Shown here: positions 8,109 through 16,995 of the stretch, piece after piece
How the letters are laid out: the number at the start of each line of letters is the position of its first letter
Numbering within the stretch: position 1 is the first letter of the stretch
Assembly: GCA_947440715.1 (NCBI GenBank)
Contig: CANETI010000003.1
Location: 1-24,647 of the forward strand
Reading direction: 5' to 3'
From: Planctomycetota bacterium
GTDB lineage: Bacteria > Planctomycetota > UBA11346
DNA: 24,647 nucleotides
The notes under the pieces: generated by a model
What the model saw: only the letters and a program-made list of their open reading frames with translations
The model's database searches: none
What the model was told of the DNA's origin: nothing
Program-made: the position numbers and the translations under genes

Positions 8109-9338
8109 ATGATAACACGCGCCTGTCTTCTCATCCTTATCAGCTTCACTTTCCTGCGTGCCGGAGACGTCCCCGTGCCAACGTGGTTACCTCCAGTACC
8201 TCTACGAAAAGCTCCAGATACTGGCGCACGCGGTAATTGGCTAACGCCAGAACAAGGCCAACAGGCATTGGATCATGTCTTAGCACATGTGCACAATCGC
8301 ACCGAGTGGGAACGAGAAGGCACCCATTTGCGCCAACGCATCCTTGAGACCATGGGTCTTATTCCCTGGCCAAAACGAACGAACCTCAACCCGATTGTTG
8401 GTGAACGGCATTACGCCGAGGGCTACGCCATCGACAATATCGCCTTTGAAGCCATTCCTGGTTATTATGTGACCGGCAATTTGTATTGGCCAACCGTTGG
8501 TGAGGGACCATTCCCTTTGGTCTTGTCCATGCATGGACACACCAAATATGAATGGGGATGCCGTTCCGATCAGGGCCAGTATCGCGCAGGTATGTTAGCT
8601 CGTATGGGTGCTATTGTTTTAGCAATCGACATGGTTGGTTATGGTGAATCCATGTCTCATATCGATCATGCGACGGCACATAAAAATCCGTACAATGCTA
8701 CTCTGCATCTCTGGGGTGCGATGCGGGCTTTAGATCTCTTATGCTCACTCAATAAAGCGGATCCCAGCCGCATTGCCGCAACCGGTGAATCCGGCGGTGG
8801 CACCCAGACCTTCTTACTCGCGGCACTTGATGAGCGCATCACGGTCAGCGTGCCCACCGTCATGGTGTCGTCGTATTTCTTCGGCGGTTGTACGTGTGAA
8901 AGCGGCGCACCCATTCATTTAAGCACCGATCATTTCACCACCAACGCGGGTATCGCCGCGCTTGCGGCACCACGTCAGCAATTATTAATAAGTGATGGGA
9001 AAGATTGGACCGATCGCAATCCGACCAGCGAATTACCGTTCCTTAAAACTATTTACGGATGGTACGATGCTGCTGAACGTGTGGAAAACGCCCACTTCGC
9101 AACCGAAGGTCATGACTACGGTCCCAGCAAACGCGGCGCGATGTATCCCTTCATGGCTAAACATTTAGGTCTCGATTTATCCATGGCTAAAAATGCCACC
9201 GGCGAGATCGACGAATCCATGATCCACATCCTACCAGTAGGAAACCTACACGTCTTTACCGCTGCCAATCCTGCGCCAGCCAATCAATTGCCCGATATAC
9301 GGGCTGTCGCAGCGACACTGCGCGCACTGCAACCGTAG
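8109..9338 (+). CDS. Exported alpha/beta hydrolase, acetyl-xylan-esterase/dienelactone-hydrolase-like
   Basis: 409 aa. A signal peptide (MITRACLLILISFTFLRAGD) directs export. The catalytic triad can be read: nucleophile S228 in GESGGG, acid D296 or D299 in SDGKDW, and H335 in TEGHDYGP. SMHGHTKYEWG near residue 140 is the oxyanion-loop region, and DMVGYGES lies between it and the nucleophile. This layout matches the large acetyl-xylan-esterase/DLH-like group common in polysaccharide-degrading bacteria, where deacetylation of hemicellulose or pectin is the usual activity; the exact substrate is not determined. The ATG has no clear ribosome-binding site but overlaps the stop of a 16-codon upstream ORF. 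A short peptide gene follows 29 bases downstream. Confidence 0.9.
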   Translation: MITRACLLILISFTFLRAGDVPVPTWLPPVPLRKAPDTGARGNWLTPEQGQQALDHVLAHVHNRTEWEREGTHLRQRILETMGLIPWPKRTNLNPIVGERHYAEGYAIDNIAFEAIPGYYVTGNLYWPTVGEGPFPLVLSMHGHTKYEWGCRSDQGQYRAGMLARMGAIVLAIDMVGYGESMSHIDHATAHKNPYNATLHLWGAMRALDLLCSLNKADPSRIAATGESGGGTQTFLLAALDERITVSVPTVMVSSYFFGGCTCESGAPIHLSTDHFTTNAGIAALAAPRQQLLISDGKDWTDRNPTSELPFLKTIYGWYDAAERVENAHFATEGHDYGPSKRGAMYPFMAKHLGLDLSMAKNATGEIDESMIHILPVGNLHVFTAANPAPANQLPDIRAVAATLRALQP

Positions 9339-9367
9339 ATTGAAATCAGATATTCCCTGGAGGACTG

Positions 9368-9451
9368 TTGCACCGGAGGAAACCTGCAAAACTTTTAATC
9401 ATCGCTCTCGTCGCGCTAGCCGTGATGATTATTCATGATCTGATGCCGTGA
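9368..9451 (+). CDS. Candidate 27-aa membrane peptide with TTG start
   Basis: A TTG at 9368 preceded by GGAGG (spacing four bases) opens a 27-codon frame ending in TGA at 9449-9451. The peptide has a strongly basic start (HRRKPAK), a hydrophobic stretch of about 16 residues (LLIIALVALAVMII), and the short end HDLMP. This is the layout of a single-pass small membrane protein with the N-terminus inside. It lies 29 bases after the esterase gene. The combination of a good ribosome-binding site, positive-inside charge and a membrane segment argues for coding, but it is short and could be chance. The remaining 194 nt to the ABC genes hold nothing I can identify. Confidence 0.45.
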   Translation: MHRRKPAKLLIIALVALAVMIIHDLMP

Positions 9452-9645
9452 AAAAGTGATAAAATGGAAAGCCATTGATCGCCAACGATGAAACTACTGA
9501 TTTAATCCTCGAGAGCTAAGTGACCCATATGGGGAACCGGTCCTCCAGGTGCGTGTCTTGGCTCAATCAGACATTCCCCGCGTGAATCCCCATGATTTCT
9601 GCCGTTGCGCAATTGGTTCCATGCTGACAGTGGCACACTCGTCCC

Positions 9646-11412
9646 ATGGCTTGGTCCCCGCATCCCCTCATTCGTTGCTTCGCGTTCTATCGTCCGCATA
9701 TGCGGTTGTTTGTGATCTCCACGTTAGTGGCGATGGTGGTCAATCTCAGCCTGCCGGTGACGCAATATATTATTGGTTTAGCAATTCATGATTTAGAACA
9801 GGGCCTTGCCGTTGTTCGTTTGACCGATGGTACCTTAGATTTATCGCGTGCCTGGATGTGGGTGGTTTGGTTACTTGGCTTCGCCTTAGTGCGCGGCCTG
9901 GTGCAATACGGTGGTTCCATATTAGGTATGATCTTAGGGCAACGCTTGCTCCACGATTTACGTGCTAGTTTATTAGCCAAAGTACAACAACTCGATCAAG
10001 CCTATCATTTAACACACGGCACTGGTGAAATTGTGACACGCACAACGCGTGATAGCGATAAGGTCCGTGATGCCGTGGTTGGCGGTTGGCGAACGTTGTT
10101 AGAAACCGCGTTAGTTATTATTGGCTGTCTCGGAATGCTGGCCTATTACCATGTGTTATTAGCAGCCGTGCCATTTGCATTGGTTATCGTCGGCGTGTGG
10201 TGGTTCGTCGCGCAGGCACGTCATTTGGTGACGCTCGATCGCGCAGCGGGTGATGCCTATGATATCGTCACCCAAGAATTAGCCGAAGGCGTCGGCGGCG
10301 TGCGGGTCATTAAATCTTTCGCCCTGGAAGACGTGCGCATTACCGGCTTTAAACACGCCATTAAGGGCTATACCACGCCCGCGCGACACGCTTTACAATA
10401 CGCCGTCTGGCGCTTGCCCTTACCGCAAATGTTAGTGGGTATGGGACACGTGTGGATATTATGGTACGGCACCACCTTAGTCGCAGCCAATACCATTAAC
10501 ATTGGTGAATTAGTCGCTGCCTTGATGATTATTACCGCCATTATTTTCCGTGTCGAAAACGTCGGGCGCACGATGCAAACGTTTGCTGAGGCTGGGGCCT
10601 CCGCAGAGCGCATCATGCAAATTCTGGACGCTGTACCTGCTATCTCTTCGGCAACCGATCATTTACCCCTCGGTCCATTGGGTGTCCAATTCGATGCGAT
10701 TAGCGTGCGTAGTCCCACCGGCGCAACGGTGCTTAATAACCTTTCACTCACTATTATTCCAGGCAGTGTGGTTGCGTTGGTCGGTCCGACCGGCTGTGGC
10801 AAAAGTACCCTGGCCTCACTGCTCCCCCGTTTAATTGATCCACAGCAGGGTCGCGTCGCTTTCGGTTGTGACGAAACCACTTGGTGCGACGCGCGGACAC
10901 TGGACCTCACTAATTTACGACAACGCGTACAAGTGGTCTACCAAGATAGTTTCTTATTTAGCGACACGGTCCGAGCTAATTTATTATTAGGACAACCATC
11001 CGCCAGTGACGCCGATATTCATGCAGCATTATCCGCCGCTCATGCCCATGATATTATTGCGAGTCTCCCCGACGGACTAAACACCATTATTGGTGAACGT
11101 GGCGCAACCTTATCTGGCGGGCAACGACAACGACTGTGTTTAGCGCGCGCCCTGATCGCTAAACCCGCCGTGCTATGTTTAGATGATGCGACCAGCGCAT
11201 TGGATGCTGTCACCGAACGCCACATCTTAAACCACCTCCGCCAACCTAACGGCGGCACCACGGTGCTCGTGATCGCGAGTAAATTATCGACCATCTTGCT
11301 CGCTGATCGGGTCATCATGCTCGATGACGGTCACATTGCGGCAGACGGCACGCACACTTCATTATTAGCACAGTCGCCGACCTATCGCGAATTATTGGGC
11401 GGTGTCGCATGA
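9646..11412 (+). CDS. ABC exporter half-transporter, degenerate-site subunit (permease-ATPase fusion)
   Basis: 588 aa, type IV (MsbA/TM287-like) ABC exporter. The membrane domain covers about 1-325 with six predicted helices and the coupling-loop region EGVGGVRVIKSF. In the ATPase domain, Walker A GPTGCGKST (380-388), Q-loop Q433 and signature LSGGQ (489-493) are intact. The Walker B end, CLDDATSALD, has D514 where the catalytic Glu normally is, and the switch His of IAHRLST is Ser545 (IASKLST). Thus its own hydrolysis site lacks both key catalytic residues, while its signature is intact to serve the partner. It overlaps the next ABC gene by ATGA. Predicted to work as a heterodimer in the inner membrane; substrate unknown (lipid, peptide or drug are all possible). 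No clear ribosome-binding site precedes the ATG. Confidence 0.93.
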   Translation: MAWSPHPLIRCFAFYRPHMRLFVISTLVAMVVNLSLPVTQYIIGLAIHDLEQGLAVVRLTDGTLDLSRAWMWVVWLLGFALVRGLVQYGGSILGMILGQRLLHDLRASLLAKVQQLDQAYHLTHGTGEIVTRTTRDSDKVRDAVVGGWRTLLETALVIIGCLGMLAYYHVLLAAVPFALVIVGVWWFVAQARHLVTLDRAAGDAYDIVTQELAEGVGGVRVIKSFALEDVRITGFKHAIKGYTTPARHALQYAVWRLPLPQMLVGMGHVWILWYGTTLVAANTINIGELVAALMIITAIIFRVENVGRTMQTFAEAGASAERIMQILDAVPAISSATDHLPLGPLGVQFDAISVRSPTGATVLNNLSLTIIPGSVVALVGPTGCGKSTLASLLPRLIDPQQGRVAFGCDETTWCDARTLDLTNLRQRVQVVYQDSFLFSDTVRANLLLGQPSASDADIHAALSAAHAHDIIASLPDGLNTIIGERGATLSGGQRQRLCLARALIAKPAVLCLDDATSALDAVTERHILNHLRQPNGGTTVLVIASKLSTILLADRVIMLDDGHIAADGTHTSLLAQSPTYRELLGGVA

Positions 11413-13205
11413 GCGATCTGGAAGTCGAAGAAGCATTCGCACGCGCGCGTTTAGATCGCCAAACGTTCCATCGTCTGGTGGCATTACTACGACCAGTCCA
11501 TGGTCGTTTAATGTGGGTATTGGCGGTGGAAGCCATTTTAGTTGCCTCCATTTTCGCTCGACCATGGCATATTCGCATGGTGATCGATTATGGATTAATA
11601 CCGGCCGAATCCGGTTGGATCGTTGATACCGCTTTAGTTGCCTTGATGTCTGCCGGTTTAGCCGCTACGTGGGTCCTACGTTTCGGATTAGCTGGTGTCA
11701 CCCGCTGGCTTACTGGCACCATCGCTATTCGTCTGTTAGCGGATTTACGCGCACATCTTTTCACCCATGTCCAATCATTATCGGTTCGCTATTTCGATCG
11801 CACACGCGTTGGCCGCATCGTTGCCAGAGTCGATCGCGACGTCGACGCCCTCGAACCATTAGTCGTACACGGCGCACCAGAATTATTATCGACCATGATG
11901 CGCTGCGTCGGCGCCGGTGTTTTATTATGGTGGATGAGTCCGACACTATTCTGGTCACTGTGCGGCATTGTACCAACGTTGTTGTTAGCCATGTGGGCCT
12001 TCAAACGTTTCGGAACCGCCTTGTGGAGTGTCGTCGCGGAAGCCAAAAGTCGCGTCACCGCGCATTTAGTAGAAACCGTGGCTGGTGTGCGCGTCATTCA
12101 ACAAACCACGCAAGAAACCGCTAATTTGGCGAAGTATGTCGGCCTGTTACATGTTTTGGATTCCACCGCCATTCGCGGCACCTGGGGTTGGGCATGGTTC
12201 CAACCTTTTGCCGCATTGTTATTCACCGCAGGCATCGCCATCTTAGTTGTCGTTGGTGGCATTGGCCTTGAACAAGATGAATTAACGCTCGGTCAAATGG
12301 CCCAAGCCGTATTTTATATTTTTGTCTTTTTAGGTCCGTTACAAGAACTCGGTGAATTATTCGAACGCTTTGCCACCGGCACCGCTTCCGCTCAACGCAT
12401 ATTTTTATTGCTCGATACGAAGCCTGATATTAACGACAAGGAATCCGCATTGCCGCTCGCCAATGTCCATGGCAGTGTGTCCTTCGATCATGTCACTTTT
12501 GGTTATGATGCCGCACGTCCCGTCATTCACGATTTATCGCTGACGGTCGCCGAAGGTGAAACCGTCGCCATCGTCGGACCAACCGGCCATGGAAAAAGTA
12601 CCTTAGTACAATTACTCGCGCGCTTTTATGACGTACAACAAGGTACGGTATCGCTCGATGGCCAAGATGTTCGCACCCTGCAACAACGCGATTTGCGCCG
12701 TCACGTGGCGGTAGTTTTACAAGATAATATTTTATTTAGCGGAACCATTTTAGATAATCTGCGTTTAGCCCGTCCCGATGCCAGCGATGAAGAATTAATC
12801 GCCGCCGCACGCACACTCGGCGCTGATAGTATCCTCGAACGCCTGCCCTTAAAATGGCACACGAAAGTCGGTCCACTCGGCGCACATTTATCACACGGCC
12901 AACGACAATTAGTATGTTTAGTGCGCGCCTTCGTCGCCAATCCACGCATTTTAGTGCTGGATGAAGCCACCTCCGCCGTCGACCTCCACACCGAAGGCCG
13001 TATCCAATACGCCCTGCGCCACCTGTCACATAATCGCACCGCCATAATTATTGCCCACCGATTAAGCACCATCCGCGACGCCAACCGCATCGTCGTCATT
13101 CAAGATGGCCGCATTAAAGAAATCGGCACGCACGCGGCGTTAATGACCGCCAATGGCGCTTATGCCAAACTGTACGCGGCTTATGAACGTGGCGAGCGGT
13201 TGTAA
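11409..13205 (+). CDS. ABC exporter half-transporter, catalytic subunit (permease-ATPase fusion)
   Basis: 598 aa, partner of the preceding half-transporter: its ATG overlaps that gene's stop as ATGA. The membrane domain covers about 1-335. The ATPase domain has Walker A GPTGHGKST (390-398), Q438, Walker B ILVLDEATSAVD with catalytic E519, and H550 in IAHRLST, all canonical. Its signature is LSHGQ (494-498): the first Gly of LSGGQ is His. Because signature and Walker motifs of opposite subunits combine in one site, this defect falls on the same composite site as the partner's catalytic defects, leaving one good site. That is the classic asymmetric heterodimer arrangement seen in TM287/288, BmrCD and TAP. 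Convergent with the bicupin gene 28 bases on; no terminator hairpin is evident. Confidence 0.94.
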   Translation: MSDLEVEEAFARARLDRQTFHRLVALLRPVHGRLMWVLAVEAILVASIFARPWHIRMVIDYGLIPAESGWIVDTALVALMSAGLAATWVLRFGLAGVTRWLTGTIAIRLLADLRAHLFTHVQSLSVRYFDRTRVGRIVARVDRDVDALEPLVVHGAPELLSTMMRCVGAGVLLWWMSPTLFWSLCGIVPTLLLAMWAFKRFGTALWSVVAEAKSRVTAHLVETVAGVRVIQQTTQETANLAKYVGLLHVLDSTAIRGTWGWAWFQPFAALLFTAGIAILVVVGGIGLEQDELTLGQMAQAVFYIFVFLGPLQELGELFERFATGTASAQRIFLLLDTKPDINDKESALPLANVHGSVSFDHVTFGYDAARPVIHDLSLTVAEGETVAIVGPTGHGKSTLVQLLARFYDVQQGTVSLDGQDVRTLQQRDLRRHVAVVLQDNILFSGTILDNLRLARPDASDEELIAAARTLGADSILERLPLKWHTKVGPLGAHLSHGQRQLVCLVRAFVANPRILVLDEATSAVDLHTEGRIQYALRHLSHNRTAIIIAHRLSTIRDANRIVVIQDGRIKEIGTHAALMTANGAYAKLYAAYERGERL

Positions 13206-13233
13206 ATATTGTTATTTATTTCGTTCTCACATT

Positions 13234-14187
13234 TCACAGCACAAAACGAATATCTAACGTCCGCATCCACGTATGGAGACCGGCGTCTTGAATCGGGAGC
13301 ACCAACGCGTCACGGCCAGTATCATTGTGATGTGAATGCCACCAACCGGGTGGCGTGGTGAAAACGGTGCCGCTTTCCCATTCGGCGCGAATGGGATTTT
13401 TGACCGTCCCATCAGCATTAAGGTCGGGGCCCATGAGCGTGTAAACGCCAGATGGTTCCGCTGAAACACATAAATCTAGCGCGACCGAATTATGACGATG
13501 CGGTTTTTGTGCTTTATTTGCTGGCAGTATATTAAGCAGCGACCACAGCATATGCGTAATGGTCATGGTTTGCGGAGTCGCTTCATTACCTAATAAAATA
13601 CCCATACGATTTCGGTCGGCAGCACCAGGCTGACAACGAATAGCTTCTAATTCGGCGATCATGCGTTCGCGGCGAAATAAGGTTGGCTTAAAACGTGGAA
13701 CGCCCGGCTGCACACCTAAATAGGTCAGCAACGGTTCATCGTGGACCCAATACAGTGCGGCATCCGCCGTCGCTTTGTGATCGACTTCAACGCCCATCGG
13801 CAAGACAAATAAATCACCTTGGCTCCAATCAATGGAGCCAAAACTTGCCGTGCTTTTTCCACTGCCATTTATGACATAAAATAACTGTGAGGTGGCCGAC
13901 GCTTGCGTGTCCAACGTTTCTTTGGCGTTGATACGTAAAAAACTCGCCATCAGATTCGGACTGGTCGCTGGCCACGACATGCCTAATTTATCCGATAAAT
14001 CGAACGGGATCACCCGCGTTTCACCACTGCGATGCAATGAGGATGGGAACACCGCAAACGGCATCGCATTAAGCTGCGGATTTGCCGCCGAAGTATATTC
14101 ATAAAAGCGCACGCCCCCTTCCCAATCCACCGATGTCCGTTTGCGAAATTGTGCCGTCAACGATTGCGCTTCGGATTCGCTGGACAT
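13234..14187 (-). CDS. Bicupin, gentisate-1,2-dioxygenase-like
   Basis: 317 aa with two cupin barrels. The first (about 85-150) contains QLFYVINGSG and DLFVLP, cupin-like strands without a clear metal triad. The second (about 215-310) carries H230 and H232 (KPHRHNSVALD) and H284, H286 and H287 (PGWWHSHHN), enough for a metal site. The order and spacing resemble gentisate and 1-hydroxy-2-naphthoate dioxygenases, in which one barrel holds Fe(II), but no other aromatic-degradation gene is nearby, so the reaction remains open. AAAGG lies about six bases before the ATG. It is the last gene of the - strand cluster, separated from hemY by a 142-nt gap holding a TCCGGA repeat array. Cytoplasmic. Confidence 0.75.
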   Translation of the reverse strand: MSSESEAQSLTAQFRKRTSVDWEGGVRFYEYTSAANPQLNAMPFAVFPSSLHRSGETRVIPFDLSDKLGMSWPATSPNLMASFLRINAKETLDTQASATSQLFYVINGSGKSTASFGSIDWSQGDLFVLPMGVEVDHKATADAALYWVHDEPLLTYLGVQPGVPRFKPTLFRRERMIAELEAIRCQPGAADRNRMGILLGNEATPQTMTITHMLWSLLNILPANKAQKPHRHNSVALDLCVSAEPSGVYTLMGPDLNADGTVKNPIRAEWESGTVFTTPPGWWHSHHNDTGRDALVLPIQDAGLHTWMRTLDIRFVL

Positions 14188-14280
14188 GGGAGACCTTTCT
14201 ACTGATGGATATTTTTATTACGCTGTAGTTGTTGGCGTTTCTAACGCGCTCTTAGTTTATTGCTATGGGATGAATACAAC

Positions 14281-14320
14281 GTCCGGACTTCCGGACAGTT
14301 TCCCGAACGGACTTCCGGAC
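14281..14320. repeat. TCCGGA octamer-repeat array A (3' of hemY)
   Basis: GTCCGGACTTCCGGAC (14281-14296) and CGGACTTCCGGAC (14308-14320) are near-identical direct copies, separated by AGTTTCCCGAA. TCCGGA is itself palindromic and occurs here at 14282, 14290 and 14314. The array starts ten bases downstream of the hemY stop in the transcribed direction. Confidence 0.85.
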
Positions 14321-14329
14321 GGATTTGAG

Positions 14330-15793
14330 TCATGCCGTTTCCGCTCGTGTCGCTGCGTCATTAATACTTCCAGGTAATTGACGGTTATTTCCCGTAATGC
14401 GATCGGCAGCGGCTTCCGCCTGAGCTGCTAGGTCGGGAATGCCGACTCCTTCAAATGCATTACTGACCATAGCAAACCCTGGGAAATTACGCTCGCGACC
14501 GCGAATGACTGCCACCCCATCGGTGTGACCAATGACGAATTGCGCCATGGCTTTGGGCCAGCGATGAACGGTGGTGAATAATGGCTTGCCTTGCAGTCCT
14601 AATAAATCGCGCAAGTCACGTAGAACTCCGTCCACGATATCTTCGTCACTACGTTCTAACACGGCTTCGTGCAAAGCGCCGCCAACAAAGCCACGTAATA
14701 ATGCATGTCCTTCTGGTGCGCGTCCGGCATATTTGTGATGGCCGAAAGTGCAGGCGATCAAGGTGCGGCCTTCAACCGCGGGGACGACGAATCCCGCTGC
14801 AGTTGGAAGATTGGGAATTTGATCCGCGCGTAGGGCAACATTGATCGTCGCTACACCGGCGTAAGGAATGGTGGCTAATTTATAGCTCAACACCTGATCC
14901 AATGGTTTGACTATTTTTGCAGCGGCGTGCGCCGGTAATGCCACCACCACGTGATCAAAATGTCGATATTCCTCCGACAAGGTTAAGTTATAACCGCCAG
15001 ACTCGGCTTTTACTATTTTCTCGACCCGCGTGTTGGCAAGAAATTCGCAACCGGCGGTGCGCAAGCGTTCGACTAAACGATCGGTTAACGTGCCCAGGCC
15101 ACCAACCAAGGTGGTAAATAAGCCGTAGCGGGGACCGCGCGCCGAGGCGACCGCTTGTTCACGTGCGCGGTGGCGCATGCCCAGAATTAAACTGCGATGT
15201 TGTTTTTCCATCTCAATAAACTGCGGCATGGTCGCCCGCAAGCTGAGCTGTTCCGGATCGGCGGTATAAATGCCGCTAATCATGGGCTGTGCGATCCGCT
15301 CTAACGCTTCGCGCCCTAATCGTCGACGCACGAAATCAGCGAGTGATTCTTCGTCGGCCTCCCAACTACGGCGGGGCAGAATTAAATCCAAAGCCATGCG
15401 CAATTTGCCCAGTGGACTAATAATAGGCGAAGTAATAAACGGCCAAATTTTCGCCGGAGCCAATAAATAAAGCCCGTCCGGCACTGGGATTAATTTTCGC
15501 CCTTTGGCAATTAAACTCGACCGGGCGTGTTCTTGCGTCGGTTGCAGTTGCTCTTCTAGCCCTAAATCTTTGATCAATTGCAAACCCGCTGGCTTCGTGC
15601 GGATAATCGAATCCGGCCCATGTTCGAGGGTAAAACCGTCACGCATCGATGACGCTATTACGCCACCAAATCGATCACTCGCGTCGTAGATGGTGATCTT
15701 CGCTGACTTACCCGTTACCACCAATTGTTCATGAATGCGATAAGCTGTCGCTAAACCACCAATGCCCCCACCAATGATTGCAATCTTCGTCAT
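14330..15793 (-). CDS. hemY: Oxygen-dependent protoporphyrinogen/coproporphyrinogen oxidase (HemY type)
   Basis: 487 aa FAD flavoprotein that removes six electrons from protoporphyrinogen IX, or coproporphyrinogen III in the coproporphyrin-dependent pathway, late in heme synthesis. Residues 8-14 (GGGIGGL) begin the FAD Rossmann fold, followed by YDASDRFGG. GFTLEHGPDSI is typical of the PPOX N-terminal domain, and the C-terminal part has FPGFAMVSNAFEGVGIPD, the usual second FAD contact. Length fits the family. It lies 30 bases downstream of hemE, consistent with co-transcription of two heme-synthesis steps; similar hemE-plus-oxidase clusters are known in chlamydiae and other PVC bacteria. Neither a ferrochelatase nor hemN is in the window, so which of the two pathways operates cannot be decided. 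Probably membrane-associated. Confidence 0.93.
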   Translation of the reverse strand: MTKIAIIGGGIGGLATAYRIHEQLVVTGKSAKITIYDASDRFGGVIASSMRDGFTLEHGPDSIIRTKPAGLQLIKDLGLEEQLQPTQEHARSSLIAKGRKLIPVPDGLYLLAPAKIWPFITSPIISPLGKLRMALDLILPRRSWEADEESLADFVRRRLGREALERIAQPMISGIYTADPEQLSLRATMPQFIEMEKQHRSLILGMRHRAREQAVASARGPRYGLFTTLVGGLGTLTDRLVERLRTAGCEFLANTRVEKIVKAESGGYNLTLSEEYRHFDHVVVALPAHAAAKIVKPLDQVLSYKLATIPYAGVATINVALRADQIPNLPTAAGFVVPAVEGRTLIACTFGHHKYAGRAPEGHALLRGFVGGALHEAVLERSDEDIVDGVLRDLRDLLGLQGKPLFTTVHRWPKAMAQFVIGHTDGVAVIRGRERNFPGFAMVSNAFEGVGIPDLAAQAEAAADRITGNNRQLPGSINDAATRAETA

Positions 15794-15823
15794 ATTATTT
15801 CTACGATATTATGAGTATTCCGT

Positions 15824-16939
15824 TTACCGCTGCGTCCGAGCATGCACATGCTCAACTAAGGCTTTGGCTTGTTCAGGATTGGTTTCCTTAATCACGCCGT
15901 GACCCAAGTTGAAAATATGCCCAGGGCGACCGGCGGCAGCTTTCAGCACCGAATCCGCGCCGGCTAATAAACGTTCGCGTGGTCCCAATAACAGACAGGG
16001 GTCTAAATTACCTTGCACAGCGATGCGTCCTGGCCCGCCACAGCGTTCCCAGTTCGCCGATAAATCCGTGGTAGTATCAACGCCGATCACATCCGCGCCG
16101 CAGCCAGCGATTAAATCTGATAGATGACCGGTTTCGGTGCCGAATAAAATCACTGGAATACCAGGAGCAATACCGGCAACTAAGGCGGTCAGATGCGGTT
16201 GAACAAATTCGATAAAGTCCGCGCGAGTCAGATGACCAACCCAGGAATCAAAGACTTGCACGCAGCTAGCCCCAGCCGTTATTTGCGCATTTAAATACGG
16301 AATCAGCGTGAGGACTAAACGTTGTTGCAACGCATGCCAAGCGCCTGGATCGCCATACATGAATGTCTTGGTGTGAGCAAATTGGCGGCTGGATCCGCCT
16401 TCAATGGCGTACGCAGCCAAGGTGTATGGCGCGCCACAAAATCCGATCAATGGAATATCCGCTGGTAATCCCGCCACCGTACGGCGAATAGCTTCGTAAA
16501 CATAACTTAATTGTTCCGCAGCCTTTATTGGATCACCCAACGCATGCACGGCAGCGGCATCACGTACCGGACGACTCAACGTCGGGCCATCGCCGGCAGC
16601 AAACGCCAAAGGCAAACCCAACGCTTCCAACACCACTAAAATATCGCTGAAAATAATCGCCGCATCCACACCCAACCACTCACGCGCATACAAGGTGACC
16701 TCGGTCGCCATGGCGGGATCCTTACACAGATCCAAAAACGAACGGCCACTACGAATACCACGATAGTGCTGCATATAACGACCAGCCTGACGCATCAGCC
16801 ACACGGGCGTACGTTTGGTTGGCTCACCGCGACAGGCGCGCAAAAAATGCGAATCCCACAGCGGAGCAGAGAGCTGACGAACATTTCCAGCGGAGCGAAT
16901 TCCAAGTCGTGGCGTGGCTGATGGCGTGGCTGATGGCAT
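15824..16939 (-). CDS. hemE: Uroporphyrinogen decarboxylase HemE
   Basis: 371 aa, cytoplasmic. It decarboxylates the four acetate side chains of uroporphyrinogen III to give coproporphyrinogen III. The family signatures are clear: RQAGRYM (50-56), the catalytic Asp in IIFSDIL (D99), GFCGAPYTLAAYAIEGG (166-182) and NLGHG near the C-terminus. The first ~28 residues precede the usual HemE start and include a duplicated PSAT unit coded by a 12-bp tandem repeat. No Met occurs between residue 1 and the conserved region, so the ATG at 16939 is the only plain start unless a rare codon is used; no clear ribosome-binding site is visible. It sits between an acyltransferase gene (56 bases upstream) and hemY. 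Confidence 0.97.
   Translation of the reverse strand: MPSATPSATPRLGIRSAGNVRQLSAPLWDSHFLRACRGEPTKRTPVWLMRQAGRYMQHYRGIRSGRSFLDLCKDPAMATEVTLYAREWLGVDAAIIFSDILVVLEALGLPLAFAAGDGPTLSRPVRDAAAVHALGDPIKAAEQLSYVYEAIRRTVAGLPADIPLIGFCGAPYTLAAYAIEGGSSRQFAHTKTFMYGDPGAWHALQQRLVLTLIPYLNAQITAGASCVQVFDSWVGHLTRADFIEFVQPHLTALVAGIAPGIPVILFGTETGHLSDLIAGCGADVIGVDTTTDLSANWERCGGPGRIAVQGNLDPCLLLGPRERLLAGADSVLKAAAGRPGHIFNLGHGVIKETNPEQAKALVEHVHARTQR
16911..16934. repeat. 12-bp tandem duplication in the hemE N-terminus
   Basis: Two exact copies of GGCGTGGCTGAT (+ strand) stand back to back at 16911-16922 and 16923-16934. They encode PSAT twice, directly after the initiator Met in the poorly conserved N-terminal extension. 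This is probably slippage that does not affect the enzyme. Confidence 0.9.
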
Positions 16940-16995
16940 AGCTGGCAGACTAGATAGCGGGTTTGGGTGCGAAAGTCCTTAGAATCTTATTGGAC

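Noticed and set aside
9549..9791. + strand open frame overlapping the start of the first ABC gene
   Set aside because: Composition is not protein-like and it overlaps the real exporter gene in another frame.
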